Assembly: GCA_964035545.1 (NCBI GenBank)
Contig: CAXIUT010000230.1
Location: 434,001-498,000, forward strand
DNA from: Bugula neritina
Lineage: Eukaryota; Bryozoa; Gymnolaemata; Cheilostomatida; Bugulidae
DNA length: 64,000 bases
Direction of reading: 5' to 3'
Both the position numbers and the translations under genes were made by a program. Below are positions 46,139-61,509 of this stretch, piece by piece. Every line of letters begins with the position of its first letter. Position 1 is the stretch's first letter. The notes under the pieces were generated by a model. The model was not told the origin of the DNA. It ran no database searches and was given only the letters and a program-made list of their open reading frames with translations.

Positions 46139-46394
46139 ATACTAAAATACACTACTACATACTGAAATATACTGCAACATACTGCACCATACTGAAATAC
46201 ACTGTAACATACTGAAATACACTGCAACATAATACAACATTTTGAAATACACTGCAACACATTGAAATATACTGCAACATACCTAAATATACGGTAATAT
46301 ACCAAAATATACTGTAACATAATGAAATATGCTGTAGCACATTGAAATACACTGCAACTCACTGAAATATACTGCAACATACTGAAACACAGTG

Positions 46395-46664
46395 CTACAT
46401 ACTGAAATATACTGCAACATACTGCAACATACTGAAATACACTGTAACATACTGAAATTCACTGCAACATACTACAACATTTTGAAATACACTGCAACAC
46501 ATTGAAATATACTGCAACTTACCTAAATATACGGTAATATACCAAAATATACTGTAACATAATGAAAAATACTGCAACATACTGAAATACACTTCAACAC
46601 ACTGAAAAACACTGCAAAATACTGTAACACACTGAAATATACTGCAAAACACTGAAATACACTG
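46395..46664 (+). repeat. 270-bp tandem duplication (left copy, first occurrence)
   Basis: Bases 46395-46664 are repeated at 46665-46934. Each copy holds the series GAAATTCACT, ACTACAACAT, TTTGAAATAC. This is an exact 27-unit step. The pair is inherited in the other two block B contexts. Confidence 0.8.
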
Positions 46665-47104
46665 CTACATACTGAAATATACTGCAACATACTGCAACAT
46701 ACTGAAATACACTGTAACATACTGAAATTCACTGCAACATACTACAACATTTTGAAATACACTGCAACACATTGAAATATACTGCAACATACCTAAATAT
46801 ACGGTAATATACCAAAATATACTGTAACATAATGAAAAATACTGCAACATACTGAAATACACTTCAACACACTGAAAAACACTGCAAAATACTGTAACAC
46901 ACTGAAATATACTGCAAAACACTGAAATACACTGCTACATACCGAAATATACTGCAACACAGTGCAACATACTGCAACATACTAAAATATACTGCAACAT
47001 ACTGAAATACACTGCAAAATACTGAAATACACTGTAACATACTGAAATACACTGCAAAATACTCCAACATACTGAAATACGCTGCTACATACTGAAATAT
47101 ACTA

Positions 47105-47689
47105 CTACATACTGCAACATTTGGCAACATACTGAAATATACTGCGACACATTGCAGTATACTGAAACATACTGAAATATGCTGTAGCACACTGAAATAC
47201 ACTGCAACTCACTGAAATATACTGCAACATACTGAAATACACTGTGACATACTGAAATATACTGCGACGTACTGCACCATACTGAAATACACTGTAACAT
47301 ACTGAAATACACTGCAACACATTGAAACATACTGCAAAATACTGAAATACACTGCTACATACTGAAATATACTGCAACACACTGCAACATACGGCAACAT
47401 ACTGAAATATACTGCGACACATTGCAATATATTCTAACATACTGAAATACAGTGCTACATACTGAAATATACTGCAACATACCGAAATACACTGTAACAT
47501 GTTGAAATATACTGCAACATACCTAAATATACGGTAATATACCAAAATATACTGTAACACATTGAAAAATACTGCAACATACTGAAATACACTGCAACCT
47601 CTGAAAAACACTGCAAAATACTGTAACACACTCAAATATACTGCAAAACACCGAAATACACTGCTACATACTGAAATATACTGCAACAC
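47105..47689 (+). repeat. Full K module 16
   Basis: GCGACGTAC plus CATTGAAACATAC. Next start 1289 bp on. Confidence 0.85.
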
Positions 47690-48393
47690 ACTGCAACATA
47701 CTGCAACATACTAAAATATACTGCAACATACTGAAATACACTGCAAAATACTGAAATACACTGTAACATACTGAAATATACTGAAATACACTGGAACATA
47801 TTGAAATACACTGCAACAAATTGAAGTATACTGCAACATACCTAAATATACGGTAATATACCAAAATATACTGTAACATAATGAAATATGCTGTAGCACA
47901 TTGAAATACACTGCAACTCACTGAAATATACTGCAACATACTGAAACACAGTGCTACATACTGAAATACACTGCAACATACTGCAACATACTGAAATACA
48001 CTGTAACATACTGAAATTCACTGCAACATACTACAACATTTTGAAATACACTGCAACACATTGAAATATACTGCAACATACCTAAATATACGGTAATATA
48101 CCAAAATATACTGTAACATAATGAAAAATACTGCAACATACTGAAATACACTTCAACACACTGAAAAACACTGCAAAATACTGTAACACACTGAAATATA
48201 CTGCAAAACACTGAAATACACTGCTACATACCGAAATATACTGCAACACAGTGCAACATACTGCAACATACTAAAATATACTGCAACATACTGAAATACA
48301 CTCCAAAATACTGAAATACACTGTAACATACTGAAATACACTGCAAAATACTCCAACATACTGAAATACACTGCTACATACTGAAATATACTA

Positions 48394-48583
48394 CTACATA
48401 CTGCAACATTTGGCAACATACTGAAATATACTGCGACACATTGCAGTATACTGAAACATACTGAAATATGCTGTAGCACACTGAAATACACTGCAACTCA
48501 CTGAAATATACTGCAACATACTGAAATACACTGTGACATACTGAAATATACTGCGACGTACTGCACCATACTGAAATACACTG
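48394..48583 (+). repeat. K module truncated to about 190 bp
   Basis: Follows the full module to CACCATACTGAAATACACTG and then switches to a run of GCAACATACT units. The next K start is only 340 bp away. Confidence 0.78.
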
Positions 48584-48733
48584 CAACATACTGCAACATA
48601 CTGCAACATACTAAAATATACGGCAACATACTGAAATACACTGCAAAATACTGAAATACACTGTAACATACTGAAATACACTGCAAAAAACTCCAACATA
48701 CTGAAATACACTGCTACATACTGAAATATACTA

Positions 48734-48857
48734 CTACATACTGCAACATTTGGCAACATACTGAAATATACTGCGACACATTGCAGTATACTGAAACATA
48801 CTGAAATATGCTGTAGCACACTGAAATACACTGCAACTCACTGAAATATACTGCAAC
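48734..48857 (+). repeat. K module truncated to about 124 bp
   Basis: Breaks off after GAAATATACTGCAACA. The 830-bp distance to the next start is found only here, and this is the junction of the 6556-bp tandem copies. Confidence 0.78.
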
Positions 48858-49563
48858 ACACTGCAACATACTGCAACATACTAAAATATACTGCAACATA
48901 CTGAAATACACTGCAAAATACTGAAATACACTGTAACATACTGAAATATACTGAAATACACTGGAACATATTGAAATACACTGCAACAAATTGAAGTATA
49001 CTGCAACATACCTAAATATACGGTAATATACCAAAATATACTGTAACATAATGAAATATGCTGTAGCACATTGAAATACACTGCAACTCACTGAAATATA
49101 CTGCAACATACTGAAACACAGTGCTACATACTGAAATACACTGCAACATACTGCAACATACTGAAATACACTGTAACATACTGAAATTCACTGCAACATA
49201 CTACAACATTTTGAAATACACTGCAACACATTGAAATATACTGCAACATACCTAAATATACGGTAATATACCAAAATATACTGTAACATAATGAAAAATA
49301 CTGCAACATACTGAAATACACTTCAACACACTGAAAAACACTGCAAAATACTGTAACACACTGAAATATACTGCAAAACACTGAAATACACTGCTACATA
49401 CCGAAATATACTGCAACACAGTGCAACATACTGCAACATACTAAAATATACTGCAACATACTGAAATACACTCCAAAATACTGAAATACACTGTAACATA
49501 CTGAAATACACTGCAAAATACTCCAACATACTGAAATACACTGCTACATACTGAAATATACTA

Positions 49564-50148
49564 CTACATACTGCAACATTTGGCAACATACTGAAATATA
49601 CTGCGACACATTGCAGTATACTGAAACATACTGAAATATGCTGTAGCACACTGAAATACACTGCAACTCACTGAAATATACTGCAACATACTGAAATACA
49701 CTGTGACATACTGAAATATACTGCGACGTACTGCACCATACTGAAATACACTGTAACATACTGAAATACACTGCAACACATTGAAACATACTGCAAAATA
49801 CTGAAAAACACTGCTACATACTGAAATATACTGCAACACACTGCAACATACGACAACATACTGAAATATACTGCGACACATTGCAATATATTCTAACATA
49901 CTGAAATACAGTGCTACATACTGAAATATACTGCAACATACCGAAATACACTGTAACATGTTGAAATATACTGCAACATACCTAAATATACGGTAATATA
50001 CCAAAATATACTGTAACACATTGAAAAATACTGCAACATACTGAAATACACTGCAACCTCTGAAAAACACTGCAAAATACTGTAACACACTCAAATATAC
50101 TGCAAAACACCGAAATACACTGCTACATACTGAAATATACTGCAACAC
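49564..50148 (+). repeat. Full K module 17
   Basis: Partner of module 15, sharing CATACGACAAC and GAAAAACACTGC. Next start 4097 bp on. Confidence 0.85.
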
Positions 50149-50892
50149 ACTGCAACATACTGCAACATACTAAAATATACTGCAACATACTGAAATACAC
50201 TGCAAAATACTGAAATACACTGTAACATACTGAAATATACTGAAATACACTGGAACATATTGAAATACACTGCAACAAATTGAAGTATACTGCAACATAC
50301 TGAAATACACTTCAACACACTGAAAAACACTGCAATATACTGTAACATACTGAAATATGCCGTAGCACACTGAAATACACTGCAACTCACTGAAATATAC
50401 TGCAACATACTGCACCATACTGAAATACACTGTAACATACTGAAATACACTGCAACATAATACAACATTTTGAAATACACTGCAACACATTGAAATATAC
50501 TGCAACATACCTAAATATACGGTAATATACCAAAATATACTGTAACATAATGAAATATGCTGTAGCACATTGAAATACACTGCAACTCACTGAAATATAC
50601 CGCAACATACTGAAACACAGTGCTACATACTGAAATATACTGCAACATACTGCAACATACTGAAATACACTGTAACATACTGAAATTCACTGCAACATAC
50701 TACAACATTTTGAAATACACTGCAACACATTGAAATATACTGCAACATACCTAAATATACGGTAATATACCAAAATATACTGTAACATAATGAAAAATAC
50801 TGCAACATACTGAAATACACTTCAACACACTGAAAAACACTGCAAAATACTGTAACACACTGAAATATACTGCAAAACACTGAAATACACTG

Positions 50893-52694
50893 CTACATAC
50901 TGAAATATACTGCAACACAGTGCAACATACTGCAACATACTGAAATACACTGCAACATACTACAACATACTGAAATACGCTGTAATACATTGAAATACAC
51001 TGCAACACATTGAAATATACTGTAACTCGCTGAAACATACTGTAACTCACTGAAATATAGTGTAATATACGGAAATGTACTGTAAAATACTGGAATATAC
51101 TGTAACACACTGAAATATACTGCAACATAATGAAATACACTGTAACATACTGAAATACACTGCAACATCCCGCAACATATTGAAATACACTGCAGCACAC
51201 TGCAACATACTGCAACATACTAAAATATACTGCAACATCTTGAAATACACTGCAAAATACTGAAATATACTGCAACATACTGCAACATACTAAAATACAC
51301 TGTAACATATTGAAATACACTGCAACACATTGAAATATACGGCAAAATACTGAAATACACTGCTACATACTGAAATATACTGCAACACACTGCAACATAC
51401 TGCAACATACTAAAATTTACTGCAACATACTGAAATACACTGCAAAATACTGAAATACACTGTAACATACTGGAATATACTGCGACACATTGCAATATAC
51501 TGTAACATACTGAAATATGCTGTAGCACATTGAAATACACTGCAACTCACTGAAATATACTGCAACATACTGAAATACACTGTAACATATTGAAATACAC
51601 TGCAACATACTGAAATACAGTGCTACATACTGAAATATACTGCAACATACTGCAACATACTGAAATACACTGTAACAAACTGAAATACACTGCAACATAC
51701 TACAACATTTTGAAACACACTGCAACACATTGAAATATACTGCAACATTCCTAAATATACGGTAATTTACCAAAATATACTGTAAAACATTGACAAATAC
51801 TGCAACATACTGAAATACACTGCATTACACTGAAAAACACTGCAAAATACTGTAACACACTGAAATATACTGCAAAACACTGAAATACACTGCTACATAC
51901 TGAAATCTACTGCAACACAGTGCAACATACTGCAACATACTAAAATATACTGCAACATACTGAAATACACTGCAGAATACTGATATACACTGTAACATAC
52001 TGAAATACACTGCAAAATACTACAACATTTTGAAATACACTGCAATACATTGAAATATACTGCAACATACTTAAATATACGGTAATATACTGAAATATAC
52101 TGTAACACATTGAAAAATACTACAAAGTACTGAAATACACTGCAACATACTACAACATACTGAAATACGCTGTAATACATTGAATATACTGCAACATACC
52201 TAAATATGCGGTAATATACTGAAATAAACTAGAACACATTGAAAATACTGCAACATACTGAAATACACTGCAACACACCGAAATATACTGCAAAATAAAA
52301 CAACATACTGAAATACACTGTAACATATTGAAATACACTGTAACACATTGAAATATACTGCAACATACCGAGATATATTGTAAACTACTGAAATATACTG
52401 TAACACATTGAAAAATACTGCAACATACTGAAATTTACTGCGACACATTGCAATATACTGTAACATACTGAAATATGCTGTAGCACACTGAAATACACTG
52501 CAACTCACTGAAATATACTGCAACATACTGAAATACACTGTAACATATTGAAATATACTGCAACATACTGCACCATACTGAAATACACTGGAACATATTG
52601 AAATACACTGCAACAAATTGGAGTATACTGCAACACACTGAAACACACTGAAATACACCGCAAAACACTACAAAATACTGAAACATACTGCAAC
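50893..52694 (+). repeat. Block B core, copy 2
   Basis: Offset 6556 from copy 1 with almost no changes. Register lesions lie at 52179-52187 and 52238-52246. Confidence 0.8.
52179..52246 (+). repeat. Register lesions, set 5 (block B)
   Basis: 9-bp units at 52179-52187 and 52238-52246, copied with the 6556-bp duplication. Confidence 0.9.
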
Positions 52695-52950
52695 ATACTA
52701 AAATACACTACTACATACTGAAATATACTGCAACATACTGCACCATACTGAAATACACTGTAACATACTGAAATACACTGCAACATAATACAACATTTTG
52801 AAATACACTGCAACACATTGAAATATACTGCAACATACCTAAATATACGGTAATATACCAAAATATACTGTAACATAATGAAATATGCTGTAGCACATTG
52901 AAATACACTGCAACTCACTGAAATATACTGCAACATACTGAAACACAGTG

Positions 52951-53220
52951 CTACATACTGAAATATACTGCAACATACTGCAACATACTGAAATACACTG
53001 TAACATACTGAAATTCACTGCAACATACTACAACATTTTGAAATACACTGCAACACATTGAAATATACTGCAACTTACCTAAATATACGGTAATATACCA
53101 AAATATACTGTAACATAATGAAAAATACTGCAACATACTGAAATACACTTCAACACACTGAAAAACACTGCAAAATACTGTAACACACTGAAATATACTG
53201 CAAAACACTGAAATACACTG
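52951..53220 (+). repeat. 270-bp tandem duplication (second occurrence)
   Basis: Same duplication as at 46395, carried along by the 6556-bp event; the partner is 53221-53490. Both second and first occurrences share the variant GCAACTTACC in the left copy (near 53069 and 46513). Confidence 0.8.
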
Positions 53221-53660
53221 CTACATACTGAAATATACTGCAACATACTGCAACATACTGAAATACACTGTAACATACTGAAATTCACTGCAACATACTA
53301 CAACATTTTGAAATACACTGCAACACATTGAAATATACTGCAACATACCTAAATATACGGTAATATACCAAAATATACTGTAACATAATGAAAAATACTG
53401 CAACATACTGAAATACACTTCAACACACTGAAAAACACTGCAAAATACTGTAACACACTGAAATATACTGCAAAACACTGAAATACACTGCTACATACCG
53501 AAATATACTGCAACACAGTGCAACATACTGCAACATACTAAAATATACTGCAACATACTGAAATACACTGCAAAATACTGAAATACACTGTAACATACTG
53601 AAATACACTGCAAAATACTCCAACATACTGAAATACGCTGCTACATACTGAAATATACTA

Positions 53661-54245
53661 CTACATACGGCAACATTTGGCAACATACTGAAATATACTG
53701 CGACACATTGCAGTATACTGAAACATACTGAAATATGCTGTAGCACACTGAAATACACTGCAACTCACTGAAATATACTGCAACATACTGAAATACACTG
53801 TGACATACTGAAATATACTGCGACGTACTGCACCATACTGAAATACACTGTAACATACTGAAATACACTGCAACACATTGAAACATACTGCAAAATACTG
53901 AAATACACTGCTACATACTGAAATATACTGCAACACACTGCAACATACGGCAACATACTGAAATATACTGCGACACATTGCAATATATTCTAACATACTG
54001 AAATACAGTGCTACATACTGAAATATACTGCAACATACCGAAATACACTGTAACATGTTGAAATATACTGCAACATACCTAAATATACGGTAATATACCA
54101 AAATATACTGTAACACATTGAAAAATACTGCAACATACTGAAATACACTGCAACCTCTGAAAAACACTGCAAAATACTGTAACACACTCAAATATACTGC
54201 AAAACACCGAAATACACTGCTACATACTGAAATATACTGCAACAC
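53661..54245 (+). repeat. Full K module 18
   Basis: Partner of module 16, with the private change ACGGCAACATTTGG at its left end. Next start 1289 bp on. Confidence 0.85.
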
Positions 54246-54949
54246 ACTGCAACATACTGCAACATACTAAAATATACTGCAACATACTGAAATACACTGC
54301 AAAATACTGAAATACACTGTAACATACTGAAATATACTGAAATACACTGGAACATATTGAAATACACTGCAACAAATTGAAGTATACTGCAACATACCTA
54401 AATATACGGTAATATACCAAAATATACTGTAACATAATGAAATATGCTGTAGCACATTGAAATACACTGCAACTCACTGAAATATACTGCAACATACTGA
54501 AACACAGTGCTACATACTGAAATACACTGCAACATACTGCAACATACTGAAATACACTGTAACATACTGAAATTCACTGCAACATACTACAACATTTTGA
54601 AATACACTGCAACACATTGAAATATACTGCAACATACCTAAATATACGGTAATATACCAAAATATACTGTAACATAATGAAAAATACTGCAACATACTGA
54701 AATACACTTCAACACACTGAAAAACACTGCAAAATACTGTAACACACTGAAATATACTGCAAAACACTGAAATACACTGCTACATACCGAAATATACTGC
54801 AACACAGTGCAACATACTGCAACATACTAAAATATACTGCAACATACTGAAATACACTCCAAAATACTGAAATACACTGTAACATACTGAAATACACTGC
54901 AAAATACTCCAACATACTGAAATACACTGCTACATACTGAAATATACTA

Positions 54950-55139
54950 CTACATACTGCAACATTTGGCAACATACTGAAATATACTGCGACACATTGC
55001 AGTATACTGAAACATACTGAAATATGCTGTAGCACACTGAAATACACTGCAACTCACTGAAATATACTGCAACATACTGAAATACACTGTGACATACTGA
55101 AATATACTGCGACGTACTGCACCATACTGAAATACACTG
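54950..55139 (+). repeat. K module truncated to about 190 bp
   Basis: Partner of 48394. Next start 340 bp on. Confidence 0.78.
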
Positions 55140-55289
55140 CAACATACTGCAACATACTGCAACATACTAAAATATACGGCAACATACTGAAATACACTGC
55201 AAAATACTGAAATACACTGTAACATACTGAAATACACTGCAAAAAACTCCAACATACTGAAATACACTGCTACATACTGAAATATACTA

Positions 55290-55565
55290 CTACATACTGC
55301 AACATTTGGCAACATACTGAAATATACTGCGACACATTGCAGTATACTGAAACATACTGAAATATGCTGTAGCACACTGAAATACACTGCAACTCACTGA
55401 AATATACTGCAACATACTGAAATACACTGTGACATACTGAAATATACTGCGACGTACTGCACCATACTGAAATACACTGTAACATACTGAAATACACTGC
55501 AACACATTGAAATATACTGCAAAATACTGAAATACACTGCTACATACTGAAATATACTGCAACAT
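55290..55565 (+). repeat. K module truncated to 276 bp
   Basis: Equivalent in position to 48734, but 276 bp long and with the junction seen at 20405. Next start 730 bp on. Confidence 0.8.
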
Positions 55566-56019
55566 ACTGAAACACAGTGCTACATACTGAAATACACTGC
55601 AACATACTGCAACATACTGAAATACACTGTAACATACTGAAATTCACTGCAACATACTACAACATTTTGAAATACACTGCAACACATTGAAATATACTGC
55701 AACATACCTAAATAGACGGTAATATACCAAAATATACTGTAACATAATGAAAAATACTGCAACATACTGAAATACACTTCAACACACTGAAAAACACTGC
55801 AAAATACTGTAACACACTGAAATATACTGCAAAACACTGAAATACACTGCTACATACCGAAATATACTGCAACACAGTGCAACATACTGCAACATACTAA
55901 AATATACTGCAACATACTGAAATACACTGCAAAATACTGAAATACACTGTAACATACTGAAATACACTGCAAAATACTCCAACATACTGAAATACGCTGC
56001 TACATACTGAAATATACTA

Positions 56020-56604
56020 CTACATACTGCAACATTTGGCAACATACTGAAATATACTGCGACACATTGCAGTATACTGAAACATACTGAAATATGCTGT
56101 AGCACACTGAAATACACTGCAACTCACTGAAATATACTGCAACATACTGAAATACACTGTGACATACTGAAATATACTGCGACGTACTGCACCATACTGA
56201 AATACACTGTAACATACTGAAATACACTGCAACACATTGAAACATACTGCAAAATACTGAAATACACTGCTACATACTGAAATATACTGCAACACACTGC
56301 AACATACGGCAACATACTGAAATATACTGCGACACATTGCAATATATTCTAACATACTGAAATACAGTGCTACATACTGAAATATACTGCAACATACCGA
56401 AATACACTGTAACATGTTGAAATATACTGCAACATACCTAAATATACGGTAATATACCAAAATATACTGTAACACATTGAAAAATACTGCAACATACTGA
56501 AATACACTGCAACCTCTGAAAAACACTGCAAAATACTGTAACACACTCAAATATACTGCAAAACACCGAAATACACTGCTACATACTGAAATATACTGCA
56601 ACAC
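56020..56604 (+). repeat. Full K module 19
   Basis: GCGACGTAC plus CATTGAAACATAC; preceded by AATACGCTGC. Next start 1289 bp on. Confidence 0.85.
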
Positions 56605-57308
56605 ACTGCAACATACTGCAACATACTAAAATATACTGCAACATACTGAAATACACTGCAAAATACTGAAATACACTGTAACATACTGAAATATACTGAA
56701 ATACACTGGAACATATTGAAATACACTGCAACAAATTGAAGTATACTGCAACATACCTAAATATACGGTAATATACCAAAATATACTGTAACATAATGAA
56801 ATATGCTGTAGCACATTGAAATACACTGCAACTCACTGAAATATACTGCAACATACTGAAACACAGTGCTACATACTGAAATACACTGCAACATACTGCA
56901 ACATACTGAAATACACTGTAACATACTGAAATTCACTGCAACATACTACAACATTTTGAAATACACTGCAACACATTGAAATATACTGCAACATACCTAA
57001 ATATACGGTAATATACCAAAATATACTGTAACATAATGAAAAATACTGCAACATACTGAAATACACTTCAACACACTGAAAAACACTGCAAAATACTGTA
57101 ACACACTGAAATATACTGCAAAACACTGAAATACACTGCTACATACCGAAATATACTGCAACACAGTGCAACATACTGCAACATACTAAAATATACTGCA
57201 ACATACTGAAATACACTCCAAAATACTGAAATACACTGTAACATACTGAAATACACTGCAAAATACTCCAACATACTGAAATACACTGCTACATACTGAA
57301 ATATACTA

Positions 57309-57498
57309 CTACATACTGCAACATTTGGCAACATACTGAAATATACTGCGACACATTGCAGTATACTGAAACATACTGAAATATGCTGTAGCACACTGAA
57401 ATACACTGCAACTCACTGAAATATACTGCAACATACTGAAATACACTGTGACATACTGAAATATACTGCGACGTACTGCACCATACTGAAATACACTG
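57309..57498 (+). repeat. K module truncated to about 190 bp
   Basis: Third of this kind; spaced 340 bp from the next start, as at 48394 and 54950. Confidence 0.78.
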
Positions 57499-57648
57499 CA
57501 ACATACTGCAACATACTGCAACATACTAAAATATACGGCAACATACTGAAATACACTGCAAAATACTGAAATACACTGTAACATACTGAAATACACTGCA
57601 AAAAACTCCAACATACTGAAATACACTGCTACATACTGAAATATACTA

Positions 57649-57924
57649 CTACATACTGCAACATTTGGCAACATACTGAAATATACTGCGACACATTGCA
57701 GTATACTGAAACATACTGAAATATGCTGTAGCACACTGAAATACACTGCAACTCACTGAAATATACTGCAACATACTGAAATACACTGTGACATACTGAA
57801 ATATACTGCGACGTACTGCACCATACTGAAATACACTGTAACATACTGAAATACACTGCAACACATTGAAATATACTGCAAAATACTGAAATACACTGCT
57901 ACATACTGAAATATACTGCAACAT
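57649..57924 (+). repeat. K module truncated to 276 bp
   Basis: Partner of 55290 in the 2359-bp duplication. Next start 730 bp on. Confidence 0.8.
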
Positions 57925-58378
57925 ACTGAAACACAGTGCTACATACTGAAATACACTGCAACATACTGCAACATACTGAAATACACTGTAACATACTGAA
58001 ATTCACTGCAACATACTACAACATTTTGAAATACACTGCAACACATTGAAATATACTGCAACATACCTAAATAGACGGTAATATACCAAAATATACGGTA
58101 ACATAATGAAAAATACTGCAACATACTGAAATACACTTCAACACACTGAAAAACACTGCAAAATACTGTAACACACTGAAATATACTGCAAAACACTGAA
58201 ATACACTGCTACATACCGAAATATACTGCAACACAGTGCAACATACTGCAACATACTAAAATATACTGCAACATACTGAAATACACTGCAAAATACTGAA
58301 ATACACTGTAACATACTGAAATACACTGCAAAATACTCCAACATACTGAAATACGCTGCTACATACTGAAATATACTA

Positions 58379-58963
58379 CTACATACTGCAACATTTGGCA
58401 ACATACTGAAATATACTGCGACACATTGCAGTATACTGAAACATACTGAAATATGCTGTAGCACACTGAAATACACTGCAACTCACTGAAATATACTGCA
58501 ACATACTGAAATACACTGTGACATACTGAAATATACTGCGACGTACTGCACCATACTGAAATACACTGTAACATACTGAAATACACTGCAACACATTGAA
58601 ACATACTGCAAAATACTGAAATACACTGCTACATACTGAAATATACTGCAACACACTGCAACATACGGCAACATACTGAAATATACTGCGACACATTGCA
58701 ATATATTCTAACATACTGAAATACAGTGCTACATACTGAAATATACTGCAACATACCGAAATACACTGTAACATGTTGAAATATACTGCAACATACCTAA
58801 ATATACGGTAATATACCAAAATATACTGTAACACATTGAAAAATACTGCAACATACTGAAATACACTGCAACCTCTGAAAAACACTGCAAAATACTGTAA
58901 CACACTCAAATATACTGCAAAACACCGAAATACACTGCTACATACTGAAATATACTGCAACAC
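58379..58963 (+). repeat. Full K module 20
   Basis: GCGACGTAC plus CATTGAAACATAC, without GAAAAACACTGC. It therefore differs from modules 15 and 17, although it too heads a 4097-bp unit with a block B. Confidence 0.85.
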
Positions 58964-59707
58964 ACTGCAACATACTGCAACATACTAAAATATACTGCAA
59001 CATACTGAAATACACTGCAAAATACTGAAATACACTGTAACATACTGAAATATACTGAAATACACTGGAACATATTGAAATACACTGCAACAAATTGAAG
59101 TATACTGCAACATACTGAAATACACTTCAACACACTGAAAAACACTGCAATATACTGTAACATACTGAAATATGCCGTAGCACACTGAAATACACTGCAA
59201 CTCACTGAAATATACTGCAACATACTGCACCATACTGAAATACACTGTAACATACTGAAATACACTGCAACATAATACAACATTTTGAAATACACTGCAA
59301 CACATTGAAATATACTGCAACATACCTAAATATACGGTAATATACCAAAATATACTGTAACATAATGAAATGTGCTGTAGCACATTGAAATACACTGCAA
59401 CTCACTGAAATATACCGCAACATACTGAAACACAGTGCTACATACTGAAATATACTGCAACATACTGCAACATACTGAATTACACTGTAACATACTGAAA
59501 TTCACTGCAACATACTACAACATTTTGAAATACACTGCAACACATTGAAATATACTGCAACATACCTAAATATACGGTAATATACCAAAATATACTGTAA
59601 CATAATGAAAAATACTGCAACATACTGAAATACACTTCAACACACTGAAAAACACTGCAAAATACTGTAACACACTGAAATATTCTGCAAAACACTGAAA
59701 TACACTG

Positions 59708-61509
59708 CTACATACTGAAATATACTGCAACACAGTGCAACATACTGCAACATACTGAAATACACTGCAACATACTACAACATACTGAAATACGCTGTAA
59801 TACATTGAAATACACTGCAACACATTGAAATATACTGTAACTCGCTGAAACATACTGTAACTCACTGAAATATAGTGTAATATACGGAAATGTACTGTAA
59901 AATACTGGAATATACTGTAACACACTGAAATATACTGCAACATAATGAAATACACTGTAACATACTGAAATACACTGCAACATCCCGCAACATATTGAAA
60001 TACACTGCAGCACACTGCAACATACTGCAACATACTAAAATATACTGCAACATCTTGAAATACACTGCAAAATACTGAAATATACTGCAACATACTGCAA
60101 CATACTAAAATACACTGTAACATATTGAAATACACTGCAACACATTGAAATATACGGCAAAATACTGAAATACACTGCTACATACTGAAATATACTGCAA
60201 CACACTGCAACATACTGCAACATACTAAAATTTACTGCAACATACTGAAATACACTGCAAAATACTGAAATACACTGTAACATACTGGAATATACTGCGA
60301 CACATTGCAATATACTGTAACATACTGAAATATGCTGTAGCACATTGAAATACACTGCAACTCACTGAAATATACTGCAACATACTGAAATACACTGTAA
60401 CATATTGAAATACACTGCAACATACTGAAATACAGTGCTACATACTGAAATATACTGCAACATACTGCAACATACTGAAATACACTGTAACAAACTGAAA
60501 TACACTGCAACATACTACAACATTTTGAAACACACTGCAACACATTGAAATATACTGCAACATTCCTAAATATACGGTAATTTACCAAAATATACTGTAA
60601 AACATTGACAAATACTGCAACATACTGAAATACACTGCATTACACTGAAAAACACTGCAAAATACTGTAACACACTGAAATATACTGCAAAACACTGAAA
60701 TACACTGCTACATACTGAAATCTACTGCAACACAGTGCAACATACTGCAACATACTAAAATATACTGCAACATACTGAAATACACTGCAGAATACTGATA
60801 TACACTGTAACATACTGAAATACACTGCAAAATACTACAACATTTTGAAATACACTGCAATACATTGAAATATACTGCAACATACTTAAATATACGGTAA
60901 TATACTGAAATATACTGTAACACATTGAAAAATACTACAAAATACTGAAATACACTGCAACATACTACAACATACTGAAATACGCTGTAATACATTGAAT
61001 ATACTGCAACATACCTAAATATGCGGTAATATACTGAAATAAACTAGAACACATTAAAAATACTGCAACATACTGAAATACACTGCAACACACCGAAATA
61101 TACTGCAAAATAAAACAACATACTGAAATACACTGTAACATATTGAAATACACTGTAACACATTGAAATATACTGCAACATACCGAGATATATTGTAAAC
61201 TACTGAAATATACTGTAACACATTGAAAAATACTGCAACATACTGAAATTTACTGCGACACATTGCAATATACTGTAACATACTGAAATATGCTGTAGCA
61301 CACTGAAATACACTGCAACTCACTGAAATATACTGCAACATACTGAAATACACTGTAACATATTGAAATATACTGCAACATACTGCACCATACTGAAATA
61401 CACTGGAACATATTGAAATACACTGCAACAAATTGGAGTATACTGCAACACACTGAAACACACTGAAATACACCGCAAAACACTACAAAATACTGAAACA
61501 TACTGCAAC
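59708..61509 (+). repeat. Block B core, copy 3
   Basis: Offset 8815 from copy 2. It is slightly more diverged: the second lesion reads ATTAAAAAT (61053-61061) instead of ATTGAAAAT, and near 60945 it reads ACAAAATACT where the others read ACAAAGTACT. Confidence 0.8.
60994..61061 (+). repeat. Register lesions, set 6 (block B)
   Basis: 9-bp units at 60994-61002 and 61053-61061; the second has a further G-to-A change (ATTAAAAAT). Confidence 0.88.

Larger units (their letters stand above)
42284..48839 (+). repeat. 6556-bp tandem duplication, left copy
   Basis: Aligns with 48840-55395 at a constant 6556-bp offset over its full length, so the two copies are exactly adjacent. It contains K modules at 43008, 47105, 48394 and 48734, and block B copy 1. 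Visible differences are few: TGTAGTACATTG near 44009 against TGTAGCACATTG, and ACTGCAACATTTGG at 47110 against ACGGCAACATTTGG at 53667. Confidence 0.88.
48840..55395 (+). repeat. 6556-bp tandem duplication, right copy
   Basis: Partner of 42284-48839, with K modules at 49564, 53661, 54950 and 55290 and block B copy 2. The length is 4 short of a multiple of 10, as expected from two CCTCTG lesions and two ATTGA lesions inside it. Confidence 0.88.
53221..55579 (+). repeat. 2359-bp tandem duplication, left copy
   Basis: Aligns with 55580-57938 at offset 2359. Made of K spacings 1289, 340 and 730. It overlaps the right end of the 6556-bp copy, so the two events are nested. Confidence 0.8.
55580..57938 (+). 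repeat. 2359-bp tandem duplication, right copy
   Basis: Second 1289/340/730 set. A private change, AATAGACGGT near 55712, recurs at 58072 in the following unit but is absent from the equivalent 53353. The tract from 57939 to about 58960 was therefore copied from this copy rather than from the left one. Confidence 0.8.
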
